From contig OX638330.1 of NCBI GenBank assembly GCA_951812725.1, positions 3,823,405-3,887,404 of the forward strand: a stretch of 64,000 nt of DNA, written 5' to 3'. The notes below the pieces were generated by a model that saw nothing but the letters and a program-made list of their open reading frames with translations, was not told the DNA's origin and made no database searches. Position numbers and translations under genes: made by a program. Of the stretch, positions 53,267-61,690 are shown piece after piece. The first letter of the stretch is position 1. Every line of letters starts with the position of its first letter. Source of the stretch: an uncultured Caldilineaceae bacterium. Lineage in GTDB: Bacteria; Chloroflexota; Anaerolineae; Caldilineales; Caldilineaceae.

Positions 53267-54322
53267 ATGTTCCCGGACCTGCAACCTGCTGACTATCAAC
53301 CCGTCCTGCCCTCCAAACTGCGTTATGGCATTGGATTCGTCGGATGCGGCAATATCGTCCTCAGATCGCAGATGCCTGCTTACAAGAGAGCGGGCTACCG
53401 CGTCGTCGCGTGTTGCGACTTGACGGTGGAGAAGGCTCGCGACATAGCCGCCAATTTCGACAACCCACTGGTTACAGCCAATGTGGAAGAGCTGCTTTCG
53501 CATCCTGAAGTGCAGATCGTTGACCTGGCAGTGCACGCTCACCAGCGCTTGCCTCTGGTCGAGCAGATTGCCGCGGCAGGAAAGCACATCTTCTCACAGA
53601 AGCCCCTGGCTCCGAGCTTGCGAGAGGCAGAGCGTATTGTCGAGATATGCCGCGACGCCGGGGTAACACTGATGGTCAATCAACAGGCGCGTTGGGCGCC
53701 CCCTCATCGCGTTCTTAAGCTCCTGCTGGATCGAGGTGTGTTGGGACATGTCTACTCCGTTACCCACTGCTATCGGGCCTATCAGGATTATGGCTGGTAC
53801 GCTGAGCATGAGGATTTCAACATCGTTGATCACGGTATCCACTATATTGATTTGAGCCGTTACTTTACGGGTTACACACCGCTGCGGGTGAAGGCGACAA
53901 CTACGACGGTGCCCGGCCAGAATGCGGTCTCGCCAATGATCTATACGATCCTCCTTGAATACGAGCATTCGCGCCAGGTCATGACGACCCTTCACTTCAA
54001 CAACATCGTTTCCGGCCCCGCTCTGTATGATCACCTGTGGATTCTGGATGGCACGCTCGGGAGCGCGCTGCTCAGCGATCCGATGGGAACGGCCAAGTTG
54101 AGCCTGTCGTTCAAGGATTCACCGGAACAGTTACAGACTTTTGAAATCGCAGGCACGTGGGGATATGAGGGCTTCGCGGGTTCGATGGGAGAGATGTTAC
54201 TTGCCCTGGAAGAGGGGCGCGAGCCGGAATGCTCCGGTCGCGACAACCTGGATAGCATACGAATGGCAGTCGCGGCCGTGGAAAGCTCCAACTCGGGTGA
54301 GAGTGTCGAGTTGAACCGGTAG
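53267..54322 (+). CDS. Gfo/Idh/MocA-family oxidoreductase
   Basis: 351 residues, NAD(P)-dependent sugar or inositol dehydrogenase family. The N-terminal Rossmann domain has IGFVGCGNIVLRSQMPAYKRAGYRVVACCDL near residues 22-52, then the conserved EKP-like stretch HIFSQKPLAPSLREAE near 110. The C-terminal domain contains the family's DHGIHYIDLSRYF near 188, with the catalytic-type histidine. AAGGAG lies upstream of ATG 53267. It is followed by a TIM-barrel isomerase; such pairs act in inositol or keto-sugar pathways. Exact substrate unknown. Confidence 0.88.
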   Translation: MFPDLQPADYQPVLPSKLRYGIGFVGCGNIVLRSQMPAYKRAGYRVVACCDLTVEKARDIAANFDNPLVTANVEELLSHPEVQIVDLAVHAHQRLPLVEQIAAAGKHIFSQKPLAPSLREAERIVEICRDAGVTLMVNQQARWAPPHRVLKLLLDRGVLGHVYSVTHCYRAYQDYGWYAEHEDFNIVDHGIHYIDLSRYFTGYTPLRVKATTTTVPGQNAVSPMIYTILLEYEHSRQVMTTLHFNNIVSGPALYDHLWILDGTLGSALLSDPMGTAKLSLSFKDSPEQLQTFEIAGTWGYEGFAGSMGEMLLALEEGREPECSGRDNLDSIRMAVAAVESSNSGESVELNR

Positions 54323-54370
54323 GGAGCCCGGTGCCGCGGCCATGAACGCGGCTGACAGGAGCGACTAGCC

Positions 54371-55195
54371 ATGCGGATATGCAGTGGCTTCTATCGTTGG
54401 TCTCAGCACTACGGTTGGGATTTCCTGACAGAACGTATTGACGAGGTTGCGGCAGGCTTGGCCCAAGCGGGTTACGCCTACTTTGAGGGACTTCTCGATC
54501 CTTTAGAGGGAGAAGGGGATTGGGCAAGCCGCTGGCAGGCTGCTCTGGAAAGGCATGGGGTGCAGTTGGCGGGGGCATACGTGCATGCGCTGCTGCATGA
54601 TGCAAGCGTGCAAGCGCAGTCGATTGAAACAATTGTCGCAAGAACGCAGTTGTTACTACCAGTGGGAGCTGAGTTTATCAATGCCAATCCTCAACCAATC
54701 GGCGCCCGCAAGACCGACGAGATGCTGGAGACCCAGGCGCAGGGGTTCACATTGCTGGCCGCGGCGTTGAGGCGAGAGGGCTTGCGTCTCGTCGTGCATC
54801 ATCACTTGCCCGAGCTGGCCGAAAACGGTCGTGAACTGCGCCACCTGCTGGAGCATACCGACCCCGAAGAGGTGGGACTGACCGTAGATACCGACTGGAT
54901 GTTCCGGGGCGGCCAGGATGCGAATGCGTGGATTAGAGAATACGCATCGAGGCTTGAAGTTGTAGAACTGCGAACTTCACATGAGGGCATTTGGGATGAG
55001 ACTTTGGGCGATGGTGAACCCGATTGCCAAGAGCTGGAGCAAACGCTGGCCGAGGTCGGCTTTGATGGGTGGCTCTTGGTCGAGCTGGCTCGCGAGGAAG
55101 GCACTCCCCACACGATGAATCTGGTCGAGGCGCACGCACACAGCCTGGAATACGTGCGCGAAATCTTTGGCGAGCACGGCCAGATTCTTGCCTGA
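54371..55195 (+). CDS. sugar phosphate isomerase/epimerase (TIM barrel)
   Basis: 274 residues of the xylose-isomerase-like family: GLAQAGYAYFEGLLDPLEGEGD near residue 35, LVVHHHLPELAENGREL near 138, VGLTVDTDWMFRGGQD near 175, VVELRTSHEGIWDE near 200. The metal-site residues sit in the usual order, although the first glutamate of the typical LGLEN strand is replaced by VHHH. CAGGAGCGACTAGCC precedes ATG 54371. It follows the Gfo/Idh/MocA gene by 48 bases, a common operon pairing. Confidence 0.82.
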   Translation: MRICSGFYRWSQHYGWDFLTERIDEVAAGLAQAGYAYFEGLLDPLEGEGDWASRWQAALERHGVQLAGAYVHALLHDASVQAQSIETIVARTQLLLPVGAEFINANPQPIGARKTDEMLETQAQGFTLLAAALRREGLRLVVHHHLPELAENGRELRHLLEHTDPEEVGLTVDTDWMFRGGQDANAWIREYASRLEVVELRTSHEGIWDETLGDGEPDCQELEQTLAEVGFDGWLLVELAREEGTPHTMNLVEAHAHSLEYVREIFGEHGQILA

Positions 55196-55801
55196 CCATA
55201 TCAACCTCAACGGAGACGCAGAACATTCAATCTTCTGCGAAACCTGTAGATCCCCTCAGTTGTCCGGAAAAAGTGAGGTTGCCAACCTCCTGAATTTCCA
55301 TTATCATAATGACATATTTATTTTTCCCAGTCGTTGACCAAAGTTGAGTCATAGCGAAACGGCGCAGTGCTTTTGCAGGGAATTGCGCCCGTGCGTTGCG
55401 GCATACTATATGCGCAGCCAGTTTTGATTTCGCTACCCCCTCAACGGCTTCCAGGGTGTCCCGGCTGTGTATGTGCGTTTGCGAAATCAACGGGCCAAAT
55501 TCGTGTTGCCGGGAAGGGTCAGGGCTCATATCAGATTTTGAATGGGCATGCGGACGGTTCGGGTAGGGTCTTAGTTGCACCTGTATTCCCGACAAAGTCC
55601 AGCAGAGCCGGACAGGGCAGGTTTTCTCATTTCGACATGAGCAGATAAAGAAGCCAGTCTGGTATCTCTGTATCGTGCGAGTCTTTCAGGAGGTCGATTT
55701 ACAAGAAGGAGGTGATAAGAAGCCAAAACCAAGAAGTGCTCGGTACCGAACGTGTGTCGTGCCTATCGCTCTCTATCTGTCCACAGAAAGGAGATCAGGA
55801 A
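55196..55801. other. 606-base intergenic region before the third family 5 importer
   Basis: Contains two adjacent palindromes (55275-55289 and 55299-55311), an AT-rich stretch at about 55300-55325 and, near 55687-55715, two strong ribosome-site-like sequences 70-100 bases before the binding-protein start. A minus-strand frame at 55227-55595 has no family features and is not called. Confidence 0.5.
55275..55311. promoter_or_regulatory. pair of adjacent palindromes
   Basis: GAGGTTG-C-CAACCTC (55275-55289) and CATTAT-C-ATAATG (55299-55311) have centres 23 bases apart, about two helical turns. The first could also form a short stem after the isomerase gene. Either an operator pair for the importer or a weak terminator. 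Confidence 0.35.
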
Positions 55802-57496
55802 ATGAACCCGTTTCGTGTACGAATTGGCTATCGTCGTTCTCTGATTCTTTTGGCTGCAATAAGCATCGCGGCCCTGATTGTCGCAGCATGTGTACCAGTC
55901 GCTGCGCCAGCCGACGACTCCATGGCGGCAGCAGCTGCCGAAACTGATGAGGGCGGCACCCTGACGATTGGCTCCGTGCAGGGCAGCGCCGCCATCCCCA
56001 CCTTCCTTCCCTGGAAAGCGCATAGCAGTGCGCAGTCATTCCACTGGAACCTCTTCATGAACTCTCTCGTGATGCAGGAGCACAGTACGCTCGAGTGGGT
56101 TCCGGATCTGGCCGAGAGCTATGAGATCAGCCCCGACGGCCTGACTTACACCTTCAATTTGCGCGAAGGTGTGACGTGGCATGACGGCATGCCGTTTACC
56201 GCCAACGACGTTTCTTTCTCCTTCCATGCGGCACTACTGCCGGAAGGGGGCTCGACAGCGTCGGGTGGGCTGATAGACGTAATCAAGGGCGCGTTAGACT
56301 ACCAGGAGGGCAATACGGAGACTGCTGAGGGGATTAAGGTCCTTGACGACTACACCATCCAATTTGAGTTAGTCAAACCGCAGGTGACGATCATTGAGCG
56401 GTTCGCTATGCGAATTGCCCCTGCCCACGTGTTCGAAGGGCTTGAACCGGAGGACTGGCTGCAGACCGAGTTTGCCACGACATTGCCTTTTGGCACCGGT
56501 CCCTTCGTATTCAAGGAGTACATCCCGGATCAGCACACCATCTTCGAACGCAACGATAGCTACTTCAAGGGTGCGCCTCTGCTCAAGAACGTAGTGATTC
56601 GATTCTATGGTGACAATAGCGTGATGATAATCGCCCTGGAGAAGGGTGAGATAAACATGGTCGGTTTCCTGAACCCGAGCGCTGACGAGTTTGACAAAGT
56701 CACGAACCTTCCCGGCGTCGACTGGGAATATCAGGACAAGTTTCCGGCATACTTCTTCTCGATCACTTTCCAGGACGAGGCACTAGCGGACAAGCGGTTC
56801 CGCCAGGCGTTCCTCTACTCGATCGACCGCGCGGAGATTGCGGCCCAACTTTGGGGAAATGCGGACCTGACGAAGGTACAGCCGGCGGTACAGTGGGCAC
56901 CTCCTCCAGGGGTTACACTGGAAGTTGAGGAGTACGCCTATAACCCCGAGAAGTCGATAGCCTTGCTAGAGGATATGGGCTGGGACTTCGACCGGGAAGT
57001 TGAGATTGTTTGGTTTGGCACGGATATGCCGGATCAGCTGCCGATTCTCCAGCAGTTCATAGAGGCGGTTGGCATCAAAACCAAGCTGGTACAGACCGAT
57101 GGGGCCAGGGGCTTGGAGGTCTTTTACGAGACCGGCGACTATGAGATTAGCTGGGTAGGAGGCTGGGGCCGCTCCTATTATCCTGATACGACCGTTGTCG
57201 GGTGTGACCGCGTCTACCCCGAAGGTTACAACTCAAGCCGCTACTGTAACGAGGAGCTGGATGCTCTGTACAATGAGGCCCTGGCTACGGTAGATGACGA
57301 CGCACGCAATGAGCTGTACACGCGTGCCAGCGCAATATGGAATGATGAACTTCCGTGGATACCTCTCTATGCACCGCAGTCTCTGTTGCTGATACACGAG
57401 AGTGTCAAGGGATGGCGGGACAGCCTCATAGGACCCGAAGGGTCTGCCACGATTGGCGCTGTCACAGACCTTGAGAAGTGGTACATTGAGGAGTAG
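55802..57496 (+). CDS. ABC transporter family 5 solute-binding lipoprotein
   Basis: 564 residues from ATG 55802, after AAAGGAGATCAGGAA; an in-frame GTG at 55712 is upstream but adds no signal. Signal peptide with lipobox IVAAC (Cys30). The SBP_bac_5 core is clear: LAESYEISPDGLTYTFNLREGVTWHDGMPFTANDV near residues 105-140, FGTGPFVFKEYIPDQHTIFERNDSYFKG near 235-260, RQAFLYSIDRAEIAAQLW near 340. It is first in an importer with two permeases but no ATPase genes. Peptide or oligosaccharide ligand. Confidence 0.92.
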   Translation: MNPFRVRIGYRRSLILLAAISIAALIVAACVPVAAPADDSMAAAAAETDEGGTLTIGSVQGSAAIPTFLPWKAHSSAQSFHWNLFMNSLVMQEHSTLEWVPDLAESYEISPDGLTYTFNLREGVTWHDGMPFTANDVSFSFHAALLPEGGSTASGGLIDVIKGALDYQEGNTETAEGIKVLDDYTIQFELVKPQVTIIERFAMRIAPAHVFEGLEPEDWLQTEFATTLPFGTGPFVFKEYIPDQHTIFERNDSYFKGAPLLKNVVIRFYGDNSVMIIALEKGEINMVGFLNPSADEFDKVTNLPGVDWEYQDKFPAYFFSITFQDEALADKRFRQAFLYSIDRAEIAAQLWGNADLTKVQPAVQWAPPPGVTLEVEEYAYNPEKSIALLEDMGWDFDREVEIVWFGTDMPDQLPILQQFIEAVGIKTKLVQTDGARGLEVFYETGDYEISWVGGWGRSYYPDTTVVGCDRVYPEGYNSSRYCNEELDALYNEALATVDDDARNELYTRASAIWNDELPWIPLYAPQSLLLIHESVKGWRDSLIGPEGSATIGAVTDLEKWYIEE

Positions 57497-57589
57497 CTAC
57501 ATTGTAGTACCGATCTGAAGCATATTGGGTCCGTCCGGCGTTTTGGCATAAGGATTTCGATGTTGGGCCAACTCTCCGATGGGGAGCAT

Positions 57590-57625
57590 AGGCGGCGGGG
57601 TCGGCGCAAACCGACTCCACCGCCT
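57590..57625. promoter_or_regulatory. GC-rich stem-loop between binding protein and permease
   Basis: AGGCGG-C-GGGGTCGG pairs with CCGACTCC-A-CCGCCT around the loop CGCAAA, with one G-U pair and one internal mismatch. It lies about 95 bases after the binding-protein stop and 45 before the permease start. Like the hairpin at 32879, it may favour the binding-protein part of the transcript. Confidence 0.5.
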
Positions 57626-57669
57626 CCCTGCCACGCTTCAGACCCTGGTCGAACCGAGGGGGTTACACC

Positions 57670-58629
57670 TTGGGACGCTATATCGTACGGCGTATTCTGA
57701 TCTCGTTCCCGGTATTATTGGGCATCACGGTCGTTACATTCACTTTCGCCAATCTGGCTCCAGGCGATCCGGTTACGGCCATGATTGACCCCATGAGTGG
57801 GATAGAACCGGGCGAGGTTGAAAAACTCAAGGAGGCGCTGGGCATCAATAAGCCAATTCCGGTGCGCTATTTCCTGTGGCTGAAGGAGGTCGCGCGCGGC
57901 AACCTGGGCTACTCCTACGTCACCCATAGGCCGGTGGCCGCCATGATTGCTGAGCGGTTGCCGCAGACCCTGCAGCTGATGCTCACGGCGCTGAGTATCA
58001 GTATCGTTCTGGGCGTTTCGCTGGGCATCTATGCTGCTTTCAACCAGTACTCATTGTTGGACAATGTGTTCACCTTTATGGTGTTCATCGGCATATCGGT
58101 GCCGGCTTTCTTCTTCGCCTTGCTGGCGATTTACATGTTCTCATTCAGGATACCTCTCTTTCCGACCTCAGGTATAAAAGAACCGCTGAGCACTCTTCCA
58201 CCGATCATCGACCGCCTCCATCATCTGGTGCTACCGGCCGCTGTTTTGGGGATTGAAGGGGTAGCAGGTTTTTTGCGCTACACACGCTCGAGCGTTCTGG
58301 AGGTGATGCGGCAGGATTACGTAACAACTGCGCGGGCTAAAGGGCTGCGTGAACGCGCTGTCCGCATTGGGCATGTTTTGCGCAATGCGTTGCTGCCGTT
58401 GGTAACGATTGTCGGGTTGAGTCTGCCAAGCTTGATTGGCGGCGCACTGTTTATCGAAGTTCTCTTCTCCTGGCCTGGCATGGCCCGCATGGCGATCGAG
58501 CATACGCTTGGCCGGGATTACCCCGTGATCATGGGAATCGGGCTTGTTTCTGCGACCATGGTTCTGCTCAGCAATCTGTTTGCCGACATCATTTATACAG
58601 TCGTGGACCCCAGAATCCGTTATGAGTAG
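57670..58629 (+). CDS. ABC transporter permease (DppB-like)
   Basis: 319 residues from a TTG at 57670 with GAGGGGG upstream. MGRYIVRRILISFPVLLGITVVTFTFANLAPGDPVTAM carries the DppB first-segment motif. Six membrane segments; the EAA-type loop is SVLEVMRQDYVTTARAKGLRERAVRIGHVLRNALLP near residues 205-240. It ends NLFADIIYTVVDPRIRYE as DppB does. It forms the pore with the DppC-like protein that follows. Confidence 0.92.
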   Translation: MGRYIVRRILISFPVLLGITVVTFTFANLAPGDPVTAMIDPMSGIEPGEVEKLKEALGINKPIPVRYFLWLKEVARGNLGYSYVTHRPVAAMIAERLPQTLQLMLTALSISIVLGVSLGIYAAFNQYSLLDNVFTFMVFIGISVPAFFFALLAIYMFSFRIPLFPTSGIKEPLSTLPPIIDRLHHLVLPAAVLGIEGVAGFLRYTRSSVLEVMRQDYVTTARAKGLRERAVRIGHVLRNALLPLVTIVGLSLPSLIGGALFIEVLFSWPGMARMAIEHTLGRDYPVIMGIGLVSATMVLLSNLFADIIYTVVDPRIRYE

Positions 58630-58697
58630 TGCGGTTCAGGCTGTACCTGGAGCGTAGAGATACCGGCGGCAATCCCTATTCCCGGATAGAGGAAGAA

Positions 58698-59633
58698 ATG
58701 GAAGGCGAAGCGAAAGAGACGGCAAGGCAAGTTTCAACTGTCAGCGAAGACCTACAACAGATGGTGCGCGGACAGGCTGTCGTCGGTCTGCGTGAAATCA
58801 TATGGCGCCGTTTTCGCCGGCACCGACTTGCACTGGTATCGATTGCCATCATGATTGTACTGGCACTTGCTGCCATATTCGCTCCCTTGCTCAGCGGCCC
58901 CAATGATCCCTACACGGCAGACTTACAAAACCTGCGGGCGGCACCCAGCGGAGAGCATCTGTTGGGGACGGACCGTTCCGGTCGAGACATGCTTGCCCGC
59001 ATTCTCCACGGGGGCCGCGTTTCGCTTTCGGTGGGACTGATTGCGACCTCTATTTATATTTCCATCGGCACGATCCTGGGCGGTGTGAGTGGTTACCGAG
59101 GCGGGGTGACAGATTTTGTCATCATGCGAATCACCGACATCGTGATGTGCTTCCCCAGTTTACTTATTATCCTGACACTCGTTGCCGTCATTGGCCCCAG
59201 CATCTTTAACATCATGATCATTCTCGGCTTTTTGGGGTGGCCGAGTATCGCCCGACTGGTGCGCGGGGAGTTCCTGTCGCTCAGCGAACGAGATTTCGTG
59301 ATGGCGGCGCGCTGTTTGGGCGCGACCGAGCGCGGTATCATCTTCCGCCACATTCTGCCGAACGTGGTGGGTCCCCTTGTGGTCGCGGCCACATTCGGCA
59401 TCGCCGGCGCGATCATGGCTGAGGCGGGGCTTAGCTTCCTGGGTCTGGGTGTGCAGGCGCCGCGGCCCAGCTGGGGCCAGATGTTGAGCGCGGCAACGTC
59501 GCTCACCACGCTTGAGAGAAGGCCGTGGATATGGATGCCGCCGGGCGCGATGATCGCCATCACGGTACTGTCCATCAATTTCATTGGCGACGGCTTGCGC
59601 GATGCTCTCGACCCGCGCACGATGCTGGACTGA
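58698..59633 (+). CDS. ABC transporter permease (DppC-like)
   Basis: 311 residues from ATG 58698, five bases after AGAGGA; a GTG at 58629 overlapping the previous stop would add 23 residues. After a polar N-terminus with RRFRRHRLALVSIAIMIVLALAAIFAPLL come LLGTDRSGRDMLARILHGGRVSL near residue 95 and the EAA loop SERDFVMAARCLGATERGIIFRHILPN near 205. It ends INFIGDGLRDALDPRTMLD. No ATPase genes follow: an IS66 element starts 160 bases downstream, then unrelated genes. Confidence 0.92.
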   Translation: MEGEAKETARQVSTVSEDLQQMVRGQAVVGLREIIWRRFRRHRLALVSIAIMIVLALAAIFAPLLSGPNDPYTADLQNLRAAPSGEHLLGTDRSGRDMLARILHGGRVSLSVGLIATSIYISIGTILGGVSGYRGGVTDFVIMRITDIVMCFPSLLIILTLVAVIGPSIFNIMIILGFLGWPSIARLVRGEFLSLSERDFVMAARCLGATERGIIFRHILPNVVGPLVVAATFGIAGAIMAEAGLSFLGLGVQAPRPSWGQMLSAATSLTTLERRPWIWMPPGAMIAITVLSINFIGDGLRDALDPRTMLD

Positions 59634-59786
59634 GAGTTTGTGAAACGGTTGCTGCCACCCCTGGAAACCGATAGCCGGATGGCTTTGAACCGGCGCAGAG
59701 TATGGGCGAACAGCGAACCAAGAGAATATGCTCAGATGGGGTGGAGCCGGACCTCATTCACAACTGCATCCTCATTGCCATATTTG

Positions 59787-59794
59787 AAATATTG
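59787..59794. repeat. target-site duplication, left copy
   Basis: AAATATTG immediately outside the left end of the IS element; the same 8 bases lie immediately outside the right end at 61366-61373. Eight bases is the duplication size of the IS66 family. Confidence 0.88.
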
Positions 59795-61365
59795 GTAACT
59801 ACTAAGCCTGGATGTTGTCAGGGATAAAGGGTTGGCCAAGAAAGGCGTTGTAGATGGCATCAATTGCGTTGAAGCCATGTTTACGAGCAGTAGAGATATA
59901 GGAACGCAGAGCACAGAAGATGTGTGCCCCGTCTTCAGTGCGAAAGCAGCCGGATATCTTCTGTTGGACCTTGATCATGCGTACATCTCGTTCGACCAGG
60001 TTGTTGTCAAAAGGGATGCGGAAGTCAAACATGAAGGCTAAGACGCCAGCCTTGTGTTTGTGCAAACGGTCAAGCAGGTTTTTGGGCGGCGACTGTTTGG
60101 GTCGGCCGATCGGTTTGCGTTTTGGCTTTGGCGGGGCAGGGTTGTCGGCAAAACCCTCGGCAATGAGCGCATCGTACTCGGCCTCGTAGTAGGCCAGACG
60201 GTCTGGCGGCAAGGTCGTATGCCGTGTTGAGGTTGATGCGACTTCGTCTTTGATGTCGCACAACAAGCGCTTCATCTTCTTGGCCCATGCCTGGTCGTAC
60301 TGTTCGATGATGAAGTTGAGGTCGCGCAGGTGATGGACGTTGCAGAGGCTATGCTGACAGTCGCTAAACTTGAAGTAGGAGCGCCAGTAATCATGCAGAG
60401 CAACGCCTTTGAAATGGGGCAGGACGCCTCCGGCTCGCATGCCGATATGCCCGCGTTTGGCATGGACGTGGTACTGGGTCAGTTTTTCTGTGCTGGCCAC
60501 GTGCAACCACTGCAACCGCTCGACGACACGCATGCCGCTCTCATCGAAATGGACGACAGGAGCAGCGATCAGTTGTTGGCGAATCTGGGCCAGACTCCTC
60601 TGTGTGCGCTTGGCAAGTCGGTAAACAGAGGCGAGTATCACCGGCTCCGAAGGCGCATCCCCGTAGAGCGCAGTCAGCAACTCTCTGATGCGGGCGAAAG
60701 GGATGAACTGTTGGCTGTAGAGGTAGCAGGCAAACGCCTTCAGACGCAGACCATACTGGGTCGGCTGCGTAACGTGAGAGGGAAACTCTCCCTTTACGCT
60801 CGCACCACAGCCAGGACACTGCTTTACTTCCGCCTGATGTTCCGTCACTTCGATGCGGGCCGGCGGAACGTCGAACACCTGCCGTTTCTCTTGCCGCGTG
60901 ACTGCTTCCGCTCTCAGATCTGTCTGGCAGTGCGGGCAATCCGCCAGCGCATGGACGATGACATGGTCCGGCTCCGCCACCTGCATCAAGGTGCGCCCTT
61001 TGTGCCCGCGTTGCCCACCACGCAGCCGCTGGCCAGAGCGGCGCAGACTCTTGCGCCTGCCTTTCTTCGGACCATCGCTGCTCGGCGGCTTGCCGCTGTT
61101 GTGACTGTCTTTCGCCAGTTGATCCTGCAACTTCTGGATCAACTCCTGCTGCACTGCCACCTGCTGCTGCAATTGCTGCACCAACTCCTGTTGCGCACCA
61201 TATTGCTGCTGCAGAACCAGAATCAGCTCGATCAGGCTCTCTCGGTCTATTCGCTCTAGCTGCTCTCGGTCCAACTGGTCCATTTTGCTCATGTCTCTTA
61301 CTCTACATCAGCCAAGAGCATACGTACATTAGCTCTTTTTCTTTACATAGGCTTAGTAGTTACAA
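59795..61365 (-). mobile_element. complete IS66-family insertion sequence, single-gene type
   Basis: A 1,571-base element bounded by perfect 15-base inverted repeats GTAACTACTAAGCCT (59795-59809 and, inverted, 61351-61365). It starts with GTAA as IS66 ends do and is flanked by an 8-bp duplication. It carries only the transposase, not the accessory tnpA/tnpB genes of larger IS66 elements, so it matches the ISBst12-like group. Intact ends and duplication point to a fairly recent insertion. Confidence 0.92.
59802..61292 (-). CDS. IS66-family transposase
   Basis: 496 residues. The N-terminal ~60 residues are a glutamine-rich coiled coil (ELVQQLQQQVAVQQELIQKLQD), followed by NSGKPPSSDGPKKGRRK, the family's TnpC-type N-terminal motif. 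A zinc-binding region has CPHCQTDL and CPGC. The DDE residues sit in VVHFDESGMRV near residue 248, ALHDYWRSYFKF near 300 and NNLVERDVRMIKVQQKISGCFRTEDGA near 440. The C-terminal IS66 domain ends in FIPDNIQA; the TAG stop at 59802-59804 lies inside the inverted repeat. It cuts and pastes the element, probably without helper proteins. Confidence 0.95.
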   Translation of the reverse strand: MSKMDQLDREQLERIDRESLIELILVLQQQYGAQQELVQQLQQQVAVQQELIQKLQDQLAKDSHNSGKPPSSDGPKKGRRKSLRRSGQRLRGGQRGHKGRTLMQVAEPDHVIVHALADCPHCQTDLRAEAVTRQEKRQVFDVPPARIEVTEHQAEVKQCPGCGASVKGEFPSHVTQPTQYGLRLKAFACYLYSQQFIPFARIRELLTALYGDAPSEPVILASVYRLAKRTQRSLAQIRQQLIAAPVVHFDESGMRVVERLQWLHVASTEKLTQYHVHAKRGHIGMRAGGVLPHFKGVALHDYWRSYFKFSDCQHSLCNVHHLRDLNFIIEQYDQAWAKKMKRLLCDIKDEVASTSTRHTTLPPDRLAYYEAEYDALIAEGFADNPAPPKPKRKPIGRPKQSPPKNLLDRLHKHKAGVLAFMFDFRIPFDNNLVERDVRMIKVQQKISGCFRTEDGAHIFCALRSYISTARKHGFNAIDAIYNAFLGQPFIPDNIQA

Positions 61366-61373
61366 ATATTGTA
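61366..61373. repeat. target-site duplication, right copy
   Basis: AAATATTG directly outside the right inverted repeat, identical to 59787-59794. Confidence 0.88.
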
Positions 61374-61452
61374 AGAAGCGTGTTCCATACGTTGAGGCAA
61401 CTACGTAGCCAAACGCAGTGACTGTCTTGGGCTGGCCTTCATCGCCGCCGCC

Positions 61453-61610
61453 ATTCAGGCTAGCACACTGTGTATAGGGTTGGCAGCGGCCATGTTGGAT
61501 GAGCGGGGCTGCTGGAATGAATGCGTTAGGTCGCTGAGGCATGGTTTTGGAGGGGGGCGTTGCGGGGGCGCAGCCCCTGCACAAGGGAGGGCCGAAGGCC
61601 CGACCGCCCA
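61453..61610. repeat. dispersed GC-rich structured repeat, copy 3
   Basis: 158 bases matching copy 1 at 11461-11617 along its whole length with one base of length difference, including identical 3' hairpins. It is followed by CTGCAGTGATCAGTGATCAGT and lies about 80 bases upstream of the glycosidase-like gene at 61691 and 80 bases outside the IS element, so it is not part of the IS. Confidence 0.8.
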
Positions 61611-61690
61611 GAACTGCAGTGATCAGTGATCAGTGGTCATTGTATGAGGCGATGGGTTGAGGATGGTTGGATAGCGACACGGAGAGGAGA

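Noticed and set aside
55227..55595. 122-codon minus-strand frame
   Set aside because: No ribosome site or recognisable domain, and it spans palindromic intergenic sequence.
61374..61690. Possible extension of the IS element past 61365
   Set aside because: The 8-bp duplication ends the element at 61365; the GC repeat beyond also occurs at 11461 and 22204 without any IS.
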